Source: an uncultured bacterium
Lineage (GTDB): Bacteria > CSSED10-310 > CALFER01
Reading direction: 5' to 3'
DNA: 20,868 nt
Assembly: GCA_937951895.1 (NCBI GenBank)
Contig: CALFER010000064.1
Location: 1 to 20,868, forward strand
Part shown: positions 8,057-16,577 of the stretch, in pieces
How positions within the stretch are numbered: the stretch's first letter is position 1
Layout of the letters: every line of letters begins with the position of its first letter
Made by a program: the position numbers and the translations under genes
The notes under the pieces: generated by a model
What the model saw: only the letters and a program-made list of their open reading frames with translations
Told to the model about the DNA's origin: nothing
Database searches by the model: none

Positions 8057-9193
8057 TCACCGACACAACGGCAGCAAGGCCATTTCAAACAGAACCAGGG
8101 GTGATTTGTTCGTGCTTTTGACCGCAGAATCGATATCGGCAAGTTCATAGATGGCGTATTTGAGTCTGTTTTCGTCGAATATCGAAGCCTGCTGCAGGGT
8201 CATATAAAGCGCATATGGGTGCTGTCCCGCGAGCATCTGAACAAATGCGGGATCGTTCCGTGCGGATTCCTGGATAGAGGCAAACAGCTCGTTTTTAAAC
8301 CGCCAGTACTCCATCCTGGAATTCCATGCAGCCGGGCGGTATTTCGCGAGAAACGCTTTGGAGGCGAGCAGCACGTTGATACGGTTGATGATCAGTTTGA
8401 GGATCACGAGTGCGGGCGTGCCCGTCGATAGGAGGGCATCGAGCGACAGGCTGAGGGCGGCCGCATCGCGTTTCCCGAGCGCATCCGTGACAGAGAAAAC
8501 CGGGATGTCGTCGCTGAATCCCAACAGCGCATCCACATCCGCCGCCTGGATCTCGGGCCGCGAATCGATCGATGAAATCAGCATGTCGATGCTGTTCTTG
8601 ACTGCCCAGAGATTGTTGGCGGTTTTCTGGCGGAACCGCATCCAGGCGTCGGCGCGGATCTGTTTGCCGCACCGATCCAGAATCTCGTGGATAACCGGAT
8701 AATAGGGATCCTTATGGAGATCTCCGCGGTCATAACCGGCCGGTGTCGGGAAATCGAGATGGATACCGGATTTTCCGATCAGTTTGGCGAGTTGGGTGCG
8801 TTTGTCGATTTTTTCGGCCGTGCAGATCAGCACGGCGGGCAGGGCGAGACCGGGTTCGGAGAATCGGACGATCCAGTCCTGAAGCGCCCGGGCGTCGTCC
8901 GCCCTGCCGGGTTCGAATATTCTGGCATCGCGCAGGACGATGATCTGTGTCGGTTCAAACAGGGACGGGGAATGGAGCCGGTGCAACAGGGCAGCCATGT
9001 CGACTTCGGATCCGTCCAGCACTTCCAGACCGGCTCCCGACATGATCCCGCCGATTCCTTCGGCGATACGCTGCCGGGCCTGAAACACGAGAAAATCCTC
9101 TGAACCGGTGATGACATAGATCGGACGGACTTCCTTTCGTCCGATCGCGGCGACAACGGACTGTAAATCCTGAAGATTACCGGAAGCTTTCAT
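8057..9193 (-). CDS. holA: DNA polymerase III subunit delta
   Basis: This 378-residue protein is the wrench subunit of the clamp loader that opens the beta clamp. Family features are RPIYVITGSEDFLV at 23-36 (the usual P-Y-G-E start), SPSLFEPTQIIVLRDA at 75-90, the lid-like stretch WAVKNSIDMLIS at about 196-207, DIPVFSVTDALGKRD at 229-243, and a helical collar ending with L..D...K at 351-359. As expected for delta there is no P-loop. I chose the ATG at 9193 (MKASGNLQDL). It gives a normal length, overlaps the previous gene by only 17 bases and has AAGGAG 12 bases upstream. Starting at 9274 would add 27 unrelated residues encoded inside the S4 gene. It directly precedes holB, so both clamp-loader arms come from one transcript. 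Confidence 0.93.
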   Translation of the reverse strand: MKASGNLQDLQSVVAAIGRKEVRPIYVITGSEDFLVFQARQRIAEGIGGIMSGAGLEVLDGSEVDMAALLHRLHSPSLFEPTQIIVLRDARIFEPGRADDARALQDWIVRFSEPGLALPAVLICTAEKIDKRTQLAKLIGKSGIHLDFPTPAGYDRGDLHKDPYYPVIHEILDRCGKQIRADAWMRFRQKTANNLWAVKNSIDMLISSIDSRPEIQAADVDALLGFSDDIPVFSVTDALGKRDAAALSLSLDALLSTGTPALVILKLIINRINVLLASKAFLAKYRPAAWNSRMEYWRFKNELFASIQESARNDPAFVQMLAGQHPYALYMTLQQASIFDENRLKYAIYELADIDSAVKSTNKSPLVLFEMALLPLCR

Positions 9194-9449
9194 CCAGATC
9201 GATGACTCCTTCACTGATGAATAAATCCGATGCGCCGGATTTCGGAACATGTCCGGCGGGTACGCGGACGACACGGATCGTCATGAGCCTGTCTCCGATC
9301 GTGATACTCAGAACATCCCCCTCCACGACCTCATGTCCGGCCTTTGCCGGCCGGCCGTTCATCTGAACGGCGCCCTGATCGCAGAGTTCCTTGGCACGGG
9401 CCCGCTGACGGATGATGCGCGACACTTTGAGGAATTTATCGAGGCGCAT
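9177..9449 (-). CDS. rqcP: S4 RNA-binding protein, RqcP/Hsp15-like
   Basis: The protein has 90 residues. The S4 fold covers about residues 1-50: MRLDKFLKVSRIIRQRARA, then G26AVQMNGRPAKAG and VVEGDVLSI. This matches RqcP (YabO in Bacillus subtilis), which binds 50S subunits with stalled peptidyl-tRNA and acts with RqcH in adding alanine tails; the related Hsp15 of proteobacteria also binds 50S subunits. The length and the short tail fit RqcP. The neighbourhood of mfd, a secreted foldase-like gene and an S4 gene also echoes the mfd to yabO region of Firmicutes, which is known biology. rqcH is not in the window. It lies 7 bases after the foldase-like gene and overlaps holA by 17 bases. RqcP versus Hsp15 is not resolved here. 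Confidence 0.82.
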   Translation of the reverse strand: MRLDKFLKVSRIIRQRARAKELCDQGAVQMNGRPAKAGHEVVEGDVLSITIGDRLMTIRVVRVPAGHVPKSGASDLFISEGVIDLDESFR

Positions 9450-9456
9450 GTCGGGA

Positions 9457-10440
9457 TCACTCTTTCCGGGGATTCAGATCCTGTCGTTCGATAAACGTTT
9501 TCGCTCGCTGCTTCTCAAACCATTCCATTTCGTAATCCTTGGATTTGAGCATCTGGAGGCTGCGCTCGATTTCGGCCCTTTTATCGTCGAGCGGCACCGT
9601 GCGGGGTTCGACGACCTCAAGAATCTTGATGATGTTCCAGCCGTAGCGGGTTTTAAATGGCTCGGGAATCTCACCGGCAGGGTGCGAAAAAGCGGCTTCC
9701 TCGAATTCCGGCAACCCCTTGCCGCGCTCGATGAATCCGATGTCTCCACCCGTCTCCGTTTCGGGGCCGTTTGAGTATTCGCGAACGAGCCGGGAAAAGT
9801 CGGCGCCCGCACGGATCTGATCGTGAATCTCGCGAATCTTCCGTTCGACGGTCTGCCATTCCTGTGGTGAATCGCCTTTAACTTCCAGCAGAAGCAAGGC
9901 GACCCGTACCTTTCCTGCTTCTCCATAGGCGGCCCGATGCTGTTCGTAGTACTCCCGTATTTCGGCTTCCGTAACCTTTACCTTGGAATAGATCTCACGC
10001 TGCAGCACGCGGCGTGTGAGAAACTGGCGGCGGATCGTCTCGCGGAACTCGTCGATCGAAATGCCTTCGCTTTTAAGGGCCTCCCGGAATTCATCCTCGG
10101 AAGGTATTCCGGCATTCTTCCAGATCGAGGCGATCTGCGCGTTGACTTCATCATCGGAGACCGTGATTTCAAGATCCCGCGCGGCGCGGACACAGACATA
10201 CTCATCGATCATCTGCATCAGCACGCGTTGCCGTGCATCCGTAAATTTCTCCTCCCATTGATTCTCGGGGTAGTTCTTCCTGATATCGGCCAGTGACGGG
10301 GCGCAGGCTTCTTCAAGATCCGAGAGTGTGATGATGGAGTTGTCGACACGCGCGACGATCATATCCACCACACGCTCTTCCGCCTCGACAACACATCCCA
10401 TCAGCAGTATGGAGAGAATCAGGCTAGCGGTTGTCTTCAT
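9457..10440 (-). CDS. SurA/PrsA-like periplasmic protein with parvulin-like domain (active-site histidines missing)
   Basis: The protein has 327 residues. The signal sequence (MKTTASLILSILLMGC) may be a lipoprotein signal with Cys16 or cleave after VEA at about 20. A SurA-type N-terminal helical domain covers about 24-165 (VARVDNSIITLSDLEE, then MIDEYVCVRAARDLEITVSDDEV). A parvulin-like domain covers about 176-276 with ADFSRLVREYS, GGDIGFIERGKGLPEFEEAAF and GWNIIKILE. The typical RHILV histidine is replaced by Leu (about L182), and the GYHIIKV histidine by Asn269, so prolyl isomerase activity is doubtful while chaperone activity is plausible. The start is strong: AAGGAG lies 7 bases before the ATG. 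It overlaps the paralogue-like gene before it by 17 bases. Its likely job is handling outer-envelope proteins after export. Confidence 0.85.
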   Translation of the reverse strand: MKTTASLILSILLMGCVVEAEERVVDMIVARVDNSIITLSDLEEACAPSLADIRKNYPENQWEEKFTDARQRVLMQMIDEYVCVRAARDLEITVSDDEVNAQIASIWKNAGIPSEDEFREALKSEGISIDEFRETIRRQFLTRRVLQREIYSKVKVTEAEIREYYEQHRAAYGEAGKVRVALLLLEVKGDSPQEWQTVERKIREIHDQIRAGADFSRLVREYSNGPETETGGDIGFIERGKGLPEFEEAAFSHPAGEIPEPFKTRYGWNIIKILEVVEPRTVPLDDKRAEIERSLQMLKSKDYEMEWFEKQRAKTFIERQDLNPRKE

Positions 10441-11386
10441 TCTGGAACTCCTTGGCCGGGATCGGCGTGCCGATCTGAATATTCATCGCAGCGACCCGGG
10501 CCTGCATCCAATTGCGATACCGCATGGATCGCTCGCGCGATAACACATTATCATATATCGAATCACGCACGTCTTCAAACGGCAACGTGCGTTCCGGGAA
10601 ACGCTTTTCGATCCTGAAGATAAAAAAACCTTCGTCGGTTGCGAGTACCGGTGAGATTCTACCTTCCGGAAGGGACTCGATTTCCGGAGCAAAGGCGGGA
10701 GGAAGCTCCAGAGCGGTCAGGTGGACAATCCGGCCTCCGGCACCATCGTCGCGCAACGTCGAATACTGCTCGGCAAGCTTCTGAAAACTCCAGCCCTTCA
10801 GAATATTCTTCCGGATGGTCATCGCGAGTTCACGATCCTTGACCCGGATCATCCGCAGTTCGAAGTGAGGCGCTTCGACATAGGTGTCGATGTGGTTGCG
10901 GTACTCCTCCAGCAACTGCTCGTCCGTGATCGAAATGCCTTCCGATAACTCATTGGAAATCTCTGCCGCGATCCCGATCAGCTCGATCCGCCGTTTTATG
11001 CGTTCCTTCCAGATCGATCGATCTTCCGAAAGCGATTCGAACCCGGACGGGAGATCTTCGGAGAAATCGGAGAGGCCATCGAGTTCGTTGTCGCTGATAT
11101 TCTGAGAAAGCCCCCGCTTTTCCGATTCCTTCAACAACACCTCGGTCTCGGCGATGTCCTGCAGCACGTTGAAGGTAATCTGCCGATACAACATCTCATC
11201 CGTCGGAACATCCATCCCCCGTTCCGCGAGATAGATCCGGATCAACCGCTTCAACTCCTCATATTCGATCGGTTTCCCGGCCACCCACGCGCCGACCGGC
11301 ACATCCGGTCCGGGCGTGGCATCGTTCCGTCCGGAGCAGCCTGCGAGGAGCAGGGCAACAACCACGATGATCTCACCGAAGCGCAT
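10424..11386 (-). CDS. SurA/PrsA-like lipoprotein with degenerate parvulin domain
   Basis: The protein has 320 residues. The signal ends in a clear lipobox (LLAGC, Cys17), so it should be a lipoprotein. Residues about 30-165 are a helical SurA-like N-terminal domain (AGKPIEYEELKRLIRIYLAERG, then QDIAETEVLLKESEKRGL). Residues about 173-262 follow the parvulin pattern (HFELRMIRVKD, WSFQKLAEQYS, GAGGRIVHL, LPPAFAPEI, EGFFIFRIEKR). Both conserved histidines are absent: Met179 and Phe255 stand at the RHILV and GYHIIKV positions. This and the next gene share the same domain order and are likely ancient paralogues, now divergent. The ATG overlaps the mfd stop by 14 bases without an evident SD, so coupling to mfd is likely. 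The role is inferred as chaperone in the envelope. Confidence 0.82.
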   Translation of the reverse strand: MRFGEIIVVVALLLAGCSGRNDATPGPDVPVGAWVAGKPIEYEELKRLIRIYLAERGMDVPTDEMLYRQITFNVLQDIAETEVLLKESEKRGLSQNISDNELDGLSDFSEDLPSGFESLSEDRSIWKERIKRRIELIGIAAEISNELSEGISITDEQLLEEYRNHIDTYVEAPHFELRMIRVKDRELAMTIRKNILKGWSFQKLAEQYSTLRDDGAGGRIVHLTALELPPAFAPEIESLPEGRISPVLATDEGFFIFRIEKRFPERTLPFEDVRDSIYDNVLSRERSMRYRNWMQARVAAMNIQIGTPIPAKEFQNEDNR

Positions 11387-14300
11387 GGAGGGTGTTCCGA
11401 ATGGTCTGGATCAGCATGGGATCGTTCCGATTCGTGAGAAGCAGACGCAGTGTCCGGGGCGGATCGAACGCATAGCGTCCCGGAGATTTCAGCAGCAGCC
11501 CGGTGAGCCGTTCGGGACTCGCGGGCGTGGATTCACGGAAGAGCATGCGAACGGCCGACCGATCCATGTCGATCGACTCGATGTGGAGTCGGCGGCATTC
11601 CGCCCTGAGTTTCATGAAGTCGGCAAGCGCGAGCATCTCGGGGGGAACCGGACCGTACCGGTCAGATAACTCGTTCAGATAGGCGTCGATCCCGTCCGGG
11701 TCATCGAGCACGGCCAGTTTTCGGTAGACCGCGACCCGATGCGCCGGCTCGGATATATACTGATCCGGAATCGACGTCTCCACCGGCAGCTTGATGTCGC
11801 ATTCCGGCAGTTCTTCGGGGGGGTCTCCCTTGAGTTCGTGGATCGCGTCCCGCATGAGCTGGCAGTACATCTCGAAGCCGACCGCCGAGATCTGGCCGTG
11901 TTGGTTGGGACCGAGAATATCCCCTGCTCCGCGGATCTCGAGATCGCGCATGGCGAGTTTGAACCCGGAACCCAGTTCGACGGCCTCGCGGATCGCATTG
12001 AGTCGCTCCCTGGCCTGGCTGGTCATTTTCGCGGAGACCGGGACCAGCAGGAAGGCATAGGCCTGATATCGATCGCGTCCGACGCGCCCCCTCAGCTGAT
12101 AGAGCTGCGCGAGTCCGAGCCGATCGGCGCGATTGATGATGATGGTATTGACGGAAGGGATATCGAGACCGGATTCGATGATGGTCGTCGCGATCAGCAC
12201 ATCGAATTCCCGTTCGAGGAACCGGAGCATGATCTTTTCGAGCTGAGCTTCCGGCATCTGCCCATGCCCGATTTCGAACCTCGCCTCGGGGACGAGCTTC
12301 CTGAGGAGGTCCGCGAGCGCATGGATCGACTGCACATGATTATGCACGAAGAACACCTGCCCCCCGCGCTCGATCTCATCCAAAATGGCCTTCCGGATCA
12401 ACCCCTGGTCGAATTTCTGAACACGGGTGATGATGGGGAGGCGGGCTTCCGGCGGAGTATTGATGATCGAAATGTCGCGCAATCCGAGCATGGACATGTT
12501 GAGTGTTCGGGGGATGGGCGTCGCCGTCAGAGTCAGAACATCGATTTTTTCTCGCAGCAGTTTCAACTTTTCCTTGTGTTTGACGCCGAATCGATGTTCT
12601 TCGTCGATGATGAGCAGGCCGAGATTGCGGAATTCGACCGATTCCGCGAGCAGGGCATGTGTGCCGACCACGATATCGATCACGCCTTCGCCGATTTTCT
12701 GCCTGACGACCCGTGCATCCTGCGGTCGCAGAAATCGAGACAGCATCGCGATCTGTACCGGGAAGTTCCGGAACCGGTTGACGAAGGTCTTGAAATGCTG
12801 CTGAGCCAGAATGGTAGTCGGGACGAGTACGGCGACCTGTTTGCCGTTGATCGCTGCCTTGAACGCCGCCCGCATCGCCACTTCGGTTTTTCCGAATCCC
12901 ACGTCTCCGCAAACCAGCCGGTCCATCGGGTTCGGCTTCTCCATTCCCGTCTTGATCTCGGATATCGCCTGCAACTGATCCGGCGTCTCCTCATACTCGA
13001 AACCCATCTCGAACTCCCGCTGATAGGTATCATCCGCCGGAAACGCGAATCCTTCGATCGTCTGACGCACGGAGAACAGTTTGAGGAGTTCGGCGGCCAG
13101 TTTGAGCACTTCTTCACGGACCTTCGCTTTGCGCTTGCGGAACGTGTGGGTGCCGAGGTGATCGAGGACCGGGTGGACGCCTTTCGCCGCGACATAGCGT
13201 TGAATGAGATTCAATCGATCGACCGGAACATAGAGCTTCTGGCCTTCGGAATAAACGATCAGCAGAAAATCCCTCGAACGCCCCTCTACGGCGATCCGCT
13301 GGAGTCCCTGATATTGACCGATCCCATGATCGACATGGACGACGAGATCTCCCGACTTGAGATCCTGGAAGGACAAACCGGGTTCGTCACGCTCGACCCG
13401 CCGCCACGCCTGCTGCTTCTTGACGCCGACAACATCGGTCTCGGACAGAAACACCCACCCGGCGCTCGGGAGCCTGAACCCCCGGGACAGATGCCCCTGC
13501 ACGAAATCCAGTCCGGCCCGGCTGACTCCCGTCGGCAGAAAACGACCATCAACCTCCGCCTCGACAATCCGCTCTTCGATCAATCGCCGGATCGATTCAC
13601 GATGATAGACGATTCTGACCTGCGATCCCTTCATGAGCCAGTTTTCGAGTTTGGTCAGAAACAGTTTCAGATCGCCGTTGAAGGTGTCGGCCTGAGAGAC
13701 TTCGAGTTCGATCGGAGTATCGTCGCCTGAAACCGGAACGGCGATCGAGTCCCAGACGATTCGGCGGTCTCCGGGAAAACGATCGATCGGAAAGGTTTCG
13801 AAGCGATCCGGGTCTGCAGCGTGCAGAATGTCCTGAATCTGCTCAGGGTGCAGCCAGACCGACACGAACCGAGTCCCGAACCAGTCATCCAGGATCGACA
13901 TGAAAACGCCGCTTTCGAGGCTGGTTTCCCGCTTCCCTGCCGGGATGATCCGGGCGGCCTGTACTTTCGAGATGGATCGCTGGGTGAGAGGATCGAACTC
14001 GCGGATCGAAACGATTTCATCCCCGAAGAATTCCAGGCGGACCGGGAGCGTATATGCGGGAATGAACACATCGAGAATGCCGCCTCGGAATGAGAATTCC
14101 GCGGCATTTTCGACGCGTGAAGCACGCTGGTAGCCGATATCGGCGAGTGTGCGGATCAGATCGTTCAGGGCGATGGTATCGCCGGCCTGCAAAAGACGGG
14201 TATCCCGTGAGAAATCGAGTTTGCGATGGCAGCGGACGGCAAGAAACCGGGCCGGGATGACGGCGATCGGAAGATCCTGCGCCATGACGGCTTGCAGCGA

Positions 14301-14672
14301 TGAACTCATGTGGGCCATGAAGACCGATTTTGCCTGCTCGGTGTCGTCCTCATCCCGGACAGGCTCGGGAAACACGACGACCGAACCGGCCGCCTCCTCA
14401 CGCAGGACAGGTTCGGATTCGTCCGATCGACCGATCAGCAGCGCTTTGCCGGCATCCGCTCTGAAAAACCGGATATCCCGGGCCAGATCGACGGCTGTCG
14501 CGACTTCGGGAACGACGATGACCAGCGGCCGGCGGATCGCCTCCGCGAACGCTGAAAGGAAGGAGGCCGCTGCCGAGCCATCGGGGCCGGTGACCGCTGT
14601 CGTGCGACAATCGCCTTCGAGCCGGGATATCAGCAGTTTGAACTCAGGGGTGTTACGCCATATCGTTTTCAT
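11373..14672 (-). CDS. mfd: Transcription-repair coupling factor Mfd
   Basis: The protein has 1099 residues and is a full-length Mfd, the translocase that removes stalled RNA polymerase at DNA lesions and recruits UvrA. An N-terminal UvrB-like region covers about 1-330 (RASRVENAAEFSFRGGILDVF). The CarD-like RNA-polymerase-interaction domain is at about 434-495 (KSGDLVVHVDHGIGQYQG, KLYVPVDRLNLIQRY). The translocase modules include TPDQLQAI at 563-570, Walker A GDVGFGKTE at 589-597, DEEH at 690-693, TATPIPRTLNMS at 716-727, ATTIIESGLDIP at 828-839 and QLRGRVGRD at 859-867. The TRCF C-terminal domain covers about 950-1060. The ATG at 14672 has AAAGGAGG 3 bases upstream; the reading frame is open for 117 more codons, but that stretch overlaps the previous gene and looks out of frame. 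An extended -10-like TGGTATTCT lies at 14701-14709, a weak hint of a local promoter. Confidence 0.97.
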   Translation of the reverse strand: MKTIWRNTPEFKLLISRLEGDCRTTAVTGPDGSAAASFLSAFAEAIRRPLVIVVPEVATAVDLARDIRFFRADAGKALLIGRSDESEPVLREEAAGSVVVFPEPVRDEDDTEQAKSVFMAHMSSSLQAVMAQDLPIAVIPARFLAVRCHRKLDFSRDTRLLQAGDTIALNDLIRTLADIGYQRASRVENAAEFSFRGGILDVFIPAYTLPVRLEFFGDEIVSIREFDPLTQRSISKVQAARIIPAGKRETSLESGVFMSILDDWFGTRFVSVWLHPEQIQDILHAADPDRFETFPIDRFPGDRRIVWDSIAVPVSGDDTPIELEVSQADTFNGDLKLFLTKLENWLMKGSQVRIVYHRESIRRLIEERIVEAEVDGRFLPTGVSRAGLDFVQGHLSRGFRLPSAGWVFLSETDVVGVKKQQAWRRVERDEPGLSFQDLKSGDLVVHVDHGIGQYQGLQRIAVEGRSRDFLLIVYSEGQKLYVPVDRLNLIQRYVAAKGVHPVLDHLGTHTFRKRKAKVREEVLKLAAELLKLFSVRQTIEGFAFPADDTYQREFEMGFEYEETPDQLQAISEIKTGMEKPNPMDRLVCGDVGFGKTEVAMRAAFKAAINGKQVAVLVPTTILAQQHFKTFVNRFRNFPVQIAMLSRFLRPQDARVVRQKIGEGVIDIVVGTHALLAESVEFRNLGLLIIDEEHRFGVKHKEKLKLLREKIDVLTLTATPIPRTLNMSMLGLRDISIINTPPEARLPIITRVQKFDQGLIRKAILDEIERGGQVFFVHNHVQSIHALADLLRKLVPEARFEIGHGQMPEAQLEKIMLRFLEREFDVLIATTIIESGLDIPSVNTIIINRADRLGLAQLYQLRGRVGRDRYQAYAFLLVPVSAKMTSQARERLNAIREAVELGSGFKLAMRDLEIRGAGDILGPNQHGQISAVGFEMYCQLMRDAIHELKGDPPEELPECDIKLPVETSIPDQYISEPAHRVAVYRKLAVLDDPDGIDAYLNELSDRYGPVPPEMLALADFMKLRAECRRLHIESIDMDRSAVRMLFRESTPASPERLTGLLLKSPGRYAFDPPRTLRLLLTNRNDPMLIQTIRNTLHALR

Positions 14673-14675
14673 CGG

Positions 14676-14683
14676 CCTCCTTT
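14676..14683 (-). promoter_or_regulatory. Ribosome binding site that decides the mfd start
   Basis: The minus strand reads AAAGGAGG, CCG, ATG. The match to the anti-SD is full but the 3-base spacing is short. It favours the ATG at 14672 over any start in the long open stretch upstream. Confidence 0.6.
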
Positions 14684-14731
14684 GTACTACAGCCCCATGC
14701 AGAATACCATGCAGAGGAATCGTGCATCCGT

Positions 14732-16495
14732 TCAGGGGATGTCCGGGGCATCCACGCGCTGCGGGATCCGAAATGTTTGCAACCTGGACTGTTTCAGCCG
14801 ACCCGTCACCGCATCGGGAAATGCCGCACGAATGGTCTCGGCCGCCCTCCGATCGCTGCCGGCAAGCACAAACACGGCGCCTCGCCCGTTCAGTATCGAT
14901 GCACGGATGGCGCATTCCGACTCGTATCCATCCATAAAACGCAGGGGATCGGTCATGAAAACGTAATATTCGGAAAGCCTTGCGCCACGTGTCAGTTCGA
15001 AAATGGCCAGGTCCGGGAGACACTGTTCGAGATTCCGGGAGAAAAAGTACGGTTCACTGCCTGCCGATTCGAGATCTCTGAACAGGAGTGTATTCTGGTC
15101 CTGGATCGTTCCCGGCGCAAATGGGCTGGAGAAAAAACCCGGGACGCGTGTGAGGCCGAGCAGTAGAATGAATGTAGCCAGTGCGAGATCCGGGAGACCG
15201 CGACGAAAACCGAAAAGGCCGACCGCGAGCAGGCCCAGGAAGCGCCCTGCGATCAAAGTCGCGAACGCCACCAGCGGCGCGAAGTAGACGCCCCTCCAGG
15301 GCCCCGGAGTGAGTGCACAGAGAGGGAGCGCGGTGAAGGCGAAGGCCGCCAGGAGTCGCCGGGCGTCCCGACGGGGACGTTCTGCCAGGAGCGCGATCAG
15401 ACCACCGAGAAACAGGATTCCGGTCGCGCGGCGGAACAGGGGGAAATCCGGGGAAAACATCTGATGCAGCGTCGCGCGATAATTGAGATTTTCGATGACC
15501 GATCGGCAACTGTGGACCAGGAGTTCCCATGTCAGGGGGTACTGTTCGTGCCGCCCGAGCACCTGTCGGCCTTTGAAAAAGACATAGCCCGGATGCTGGT
15601 GAATCTCCCAGAGCAGATGACCGATGGCCGCCAGGCTGATCACCCAGAGAACAGCAACGACCACTCCCGGACGGCGCGCAGCGGTTCCCCTCATCCGCGG
15701 GAATTTTAAAAACAGCAACACGGTCGTATAGATCGGGAGCAGTCGGCCGTAACTGTGAATGTAAAGCCCGATGATGTTCAATAGCACGAGCATGGTTGCC
15801 CGAGTCGCATAACGGGATGATGCGTCGAGTCTGTCGATCAGGCGGAGAATCGCGATCATGGCGATGGCCAGCAGGGTGAATCGGAGCATGCCGAATATCG
15901 GATCGGTTTTCTGAAAGTACTCCGACAGCACCAGAAGCGATCCGGCGCCGATCGCCGCTTCCGAGCCGGTTGTGCGGCGCAGGAGCAGGAAGGCGGCGGG
16001 AATCAGCAGTGAGGACGTGAGGATGGAAAACAGCTTGATCGTATCCCACGAAATACCGAAGATCTCGAACCACGGCACAATCAGGAACCCGACCAGCGAT
16101 TCGTCGAATTCATACTTCGGGATGAAGGGGAAATGGACGACGCCGCGCATGAAATCGAGAGCGACCAGTGAATAGCGGGCCGATAGTTCATCGATCTTGT
16201 GAAACTCGGTGATCCGATGGGTGCGAATGGCGATGGCGCAGAGCCACAGGATACTGACGCGAATCGCGTCGAATACCGGTGAAGCGGCTCGTGATCGGAT
16301 ACGGATCGAGCCGGGGTGGGTCAGGGCGCAGAGCAGTGCTGTCAGGAAGAGCCCGGCAGCGGGGAGTGGGTGACCGGCATCGAGCAGCGCCTGCGTCGCG
16401 CAACCGGCGATCAGTGGCCACAAGACCGCCCGGGCCCGCCGCATGGAGTGATCGGTCGTGTCGTCCTGTCGCGTCCAGTGAGCCATGGCGTTCAT
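14732..16495 (-). CDS. GT-C membrane glycosyltransferase-like protein (PMT/ArnT type)
   Basis: The protein has 587 residues and about eleven hydrophobic segments between residues 20 and 450, followed by a soluble tail of about 120 residues. After the second or third segment an outer loop has acidic motifs (KIDELSARYS at 100-109 and KYEFDESL at 127-134) at the place where GT39-type enzymes carry the catalytic aspartate. Overall layout fits dolichyl/undecaprenyl-phosphate-sugar glycosyltransferases, but the motifs are less canonical than in the gene at 2028-3650, so function is less sure. Start choice is uncertain: ATGs at 16495, 16486 and 16444 all lack a good SD. It is divergent from the TPR-fused glycosyltransferase, and 59 bases separate its stop from mfd, so it may be the first gene of the long minus-strand transcript. 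Confidence 0.78.
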   Translation of the reverse strand: MNAMAHWTRQDDTTDHSMRRARAVLWPLIAGCATQALLDAGHPLPAAGLFLTALLCALTHPGSIRIRSRAASPVFDAIRVSILWLCAIAIRTHRITEFHKIDELSARYSLVALDFMRGVVHFPFIPKYEFDESLVGFLIVPWFEIFGISWDTIKLFSILTSSLLIPAAFLLLRRTTGSEAAIGAGSLLVLSEYFQKTDPIFGMLRFTLLAIAMIAILRLIDRLDASSRYATRATMLVLLNIIGLYIHSYGRLLPIYTTVLLFLKFPRMRGTAARRPGVVVAVLWVISLAAIGHLLWEIHQHPGYVFFKGRQVLGRHEQYPLTWELLVHSCRSVIENLNYRATLHQMFSPDFPLFRRATGILFLGGLIALLAERPRRDARRLLAAFAFTALPLCALTPGPWRGVYFAPLVAFATLIAGRFLGLLAVGLFGFRRGLPDLALATFILLLGLTRVPGFFSSPFAPGTIQDQNTLLFRDLESAGSEPYFFSRNLEQCLPDLAIFELTRGARLSEYYVFMTDPLRFMDGYESECAIRASILNGRGAVFVLAGSDRRAAETIRAAFPDAVTGRLKQSRLQTFRIPQRVDAPDIP

Positions 16496-16577
16496 ACGTT
16501 AACCCGTCGCCGTGAAGGTTTCAACCGATCGGATTGCACATTGACGATGTCCTGATTTCATGGTCAACTGACCGACG
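16496..16577. promoter_or_regulatory. Divergent intergenic region, probable back-to-back promoters
   Basis: These 82 bases separate two divergent glycosyltransferase genes and must hold promoters for both unless they are read from further away. For the plus strand TTGACG at 16541-16546 is followed after 17 bases by TCAACT at 16564-16569, a good -35 with a poor -10. For the minus strand TTGAAA is followed after 17 bases by TAACGT, immediately before the ATG at 16495; this would give a leaderless message or favour an inner start. Neither is convincing alone, and neither gene has a clear SD. Confidence 0.3.

Noticed and set aside
11739..13730. 663-codon plus-strand open frame opposite mfd
   Set aside because: It lies wholly antisense to an unmistakable Mfd; its product is rich in Arg, Asp and His without any family motif, as expected of a shadow frame in GC-rich coding DNA.
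14653..14727. 25-codon minus-strand frame before and across the mfd start, with two Trp codons in a repeated TCTGCATGG context
   Set aside because: It could be imagined as a leader peptide, but it has no SD, no attenuator hairpin that I can see, and is short enough to be chance.
14673..15023. 117-codon upstream extension of mfd
   Set aside because: It overlaps the end of the glycosyltransferase, does not resemble the Mfd N-terminus, and the ATG at 14672 has a strong SD.
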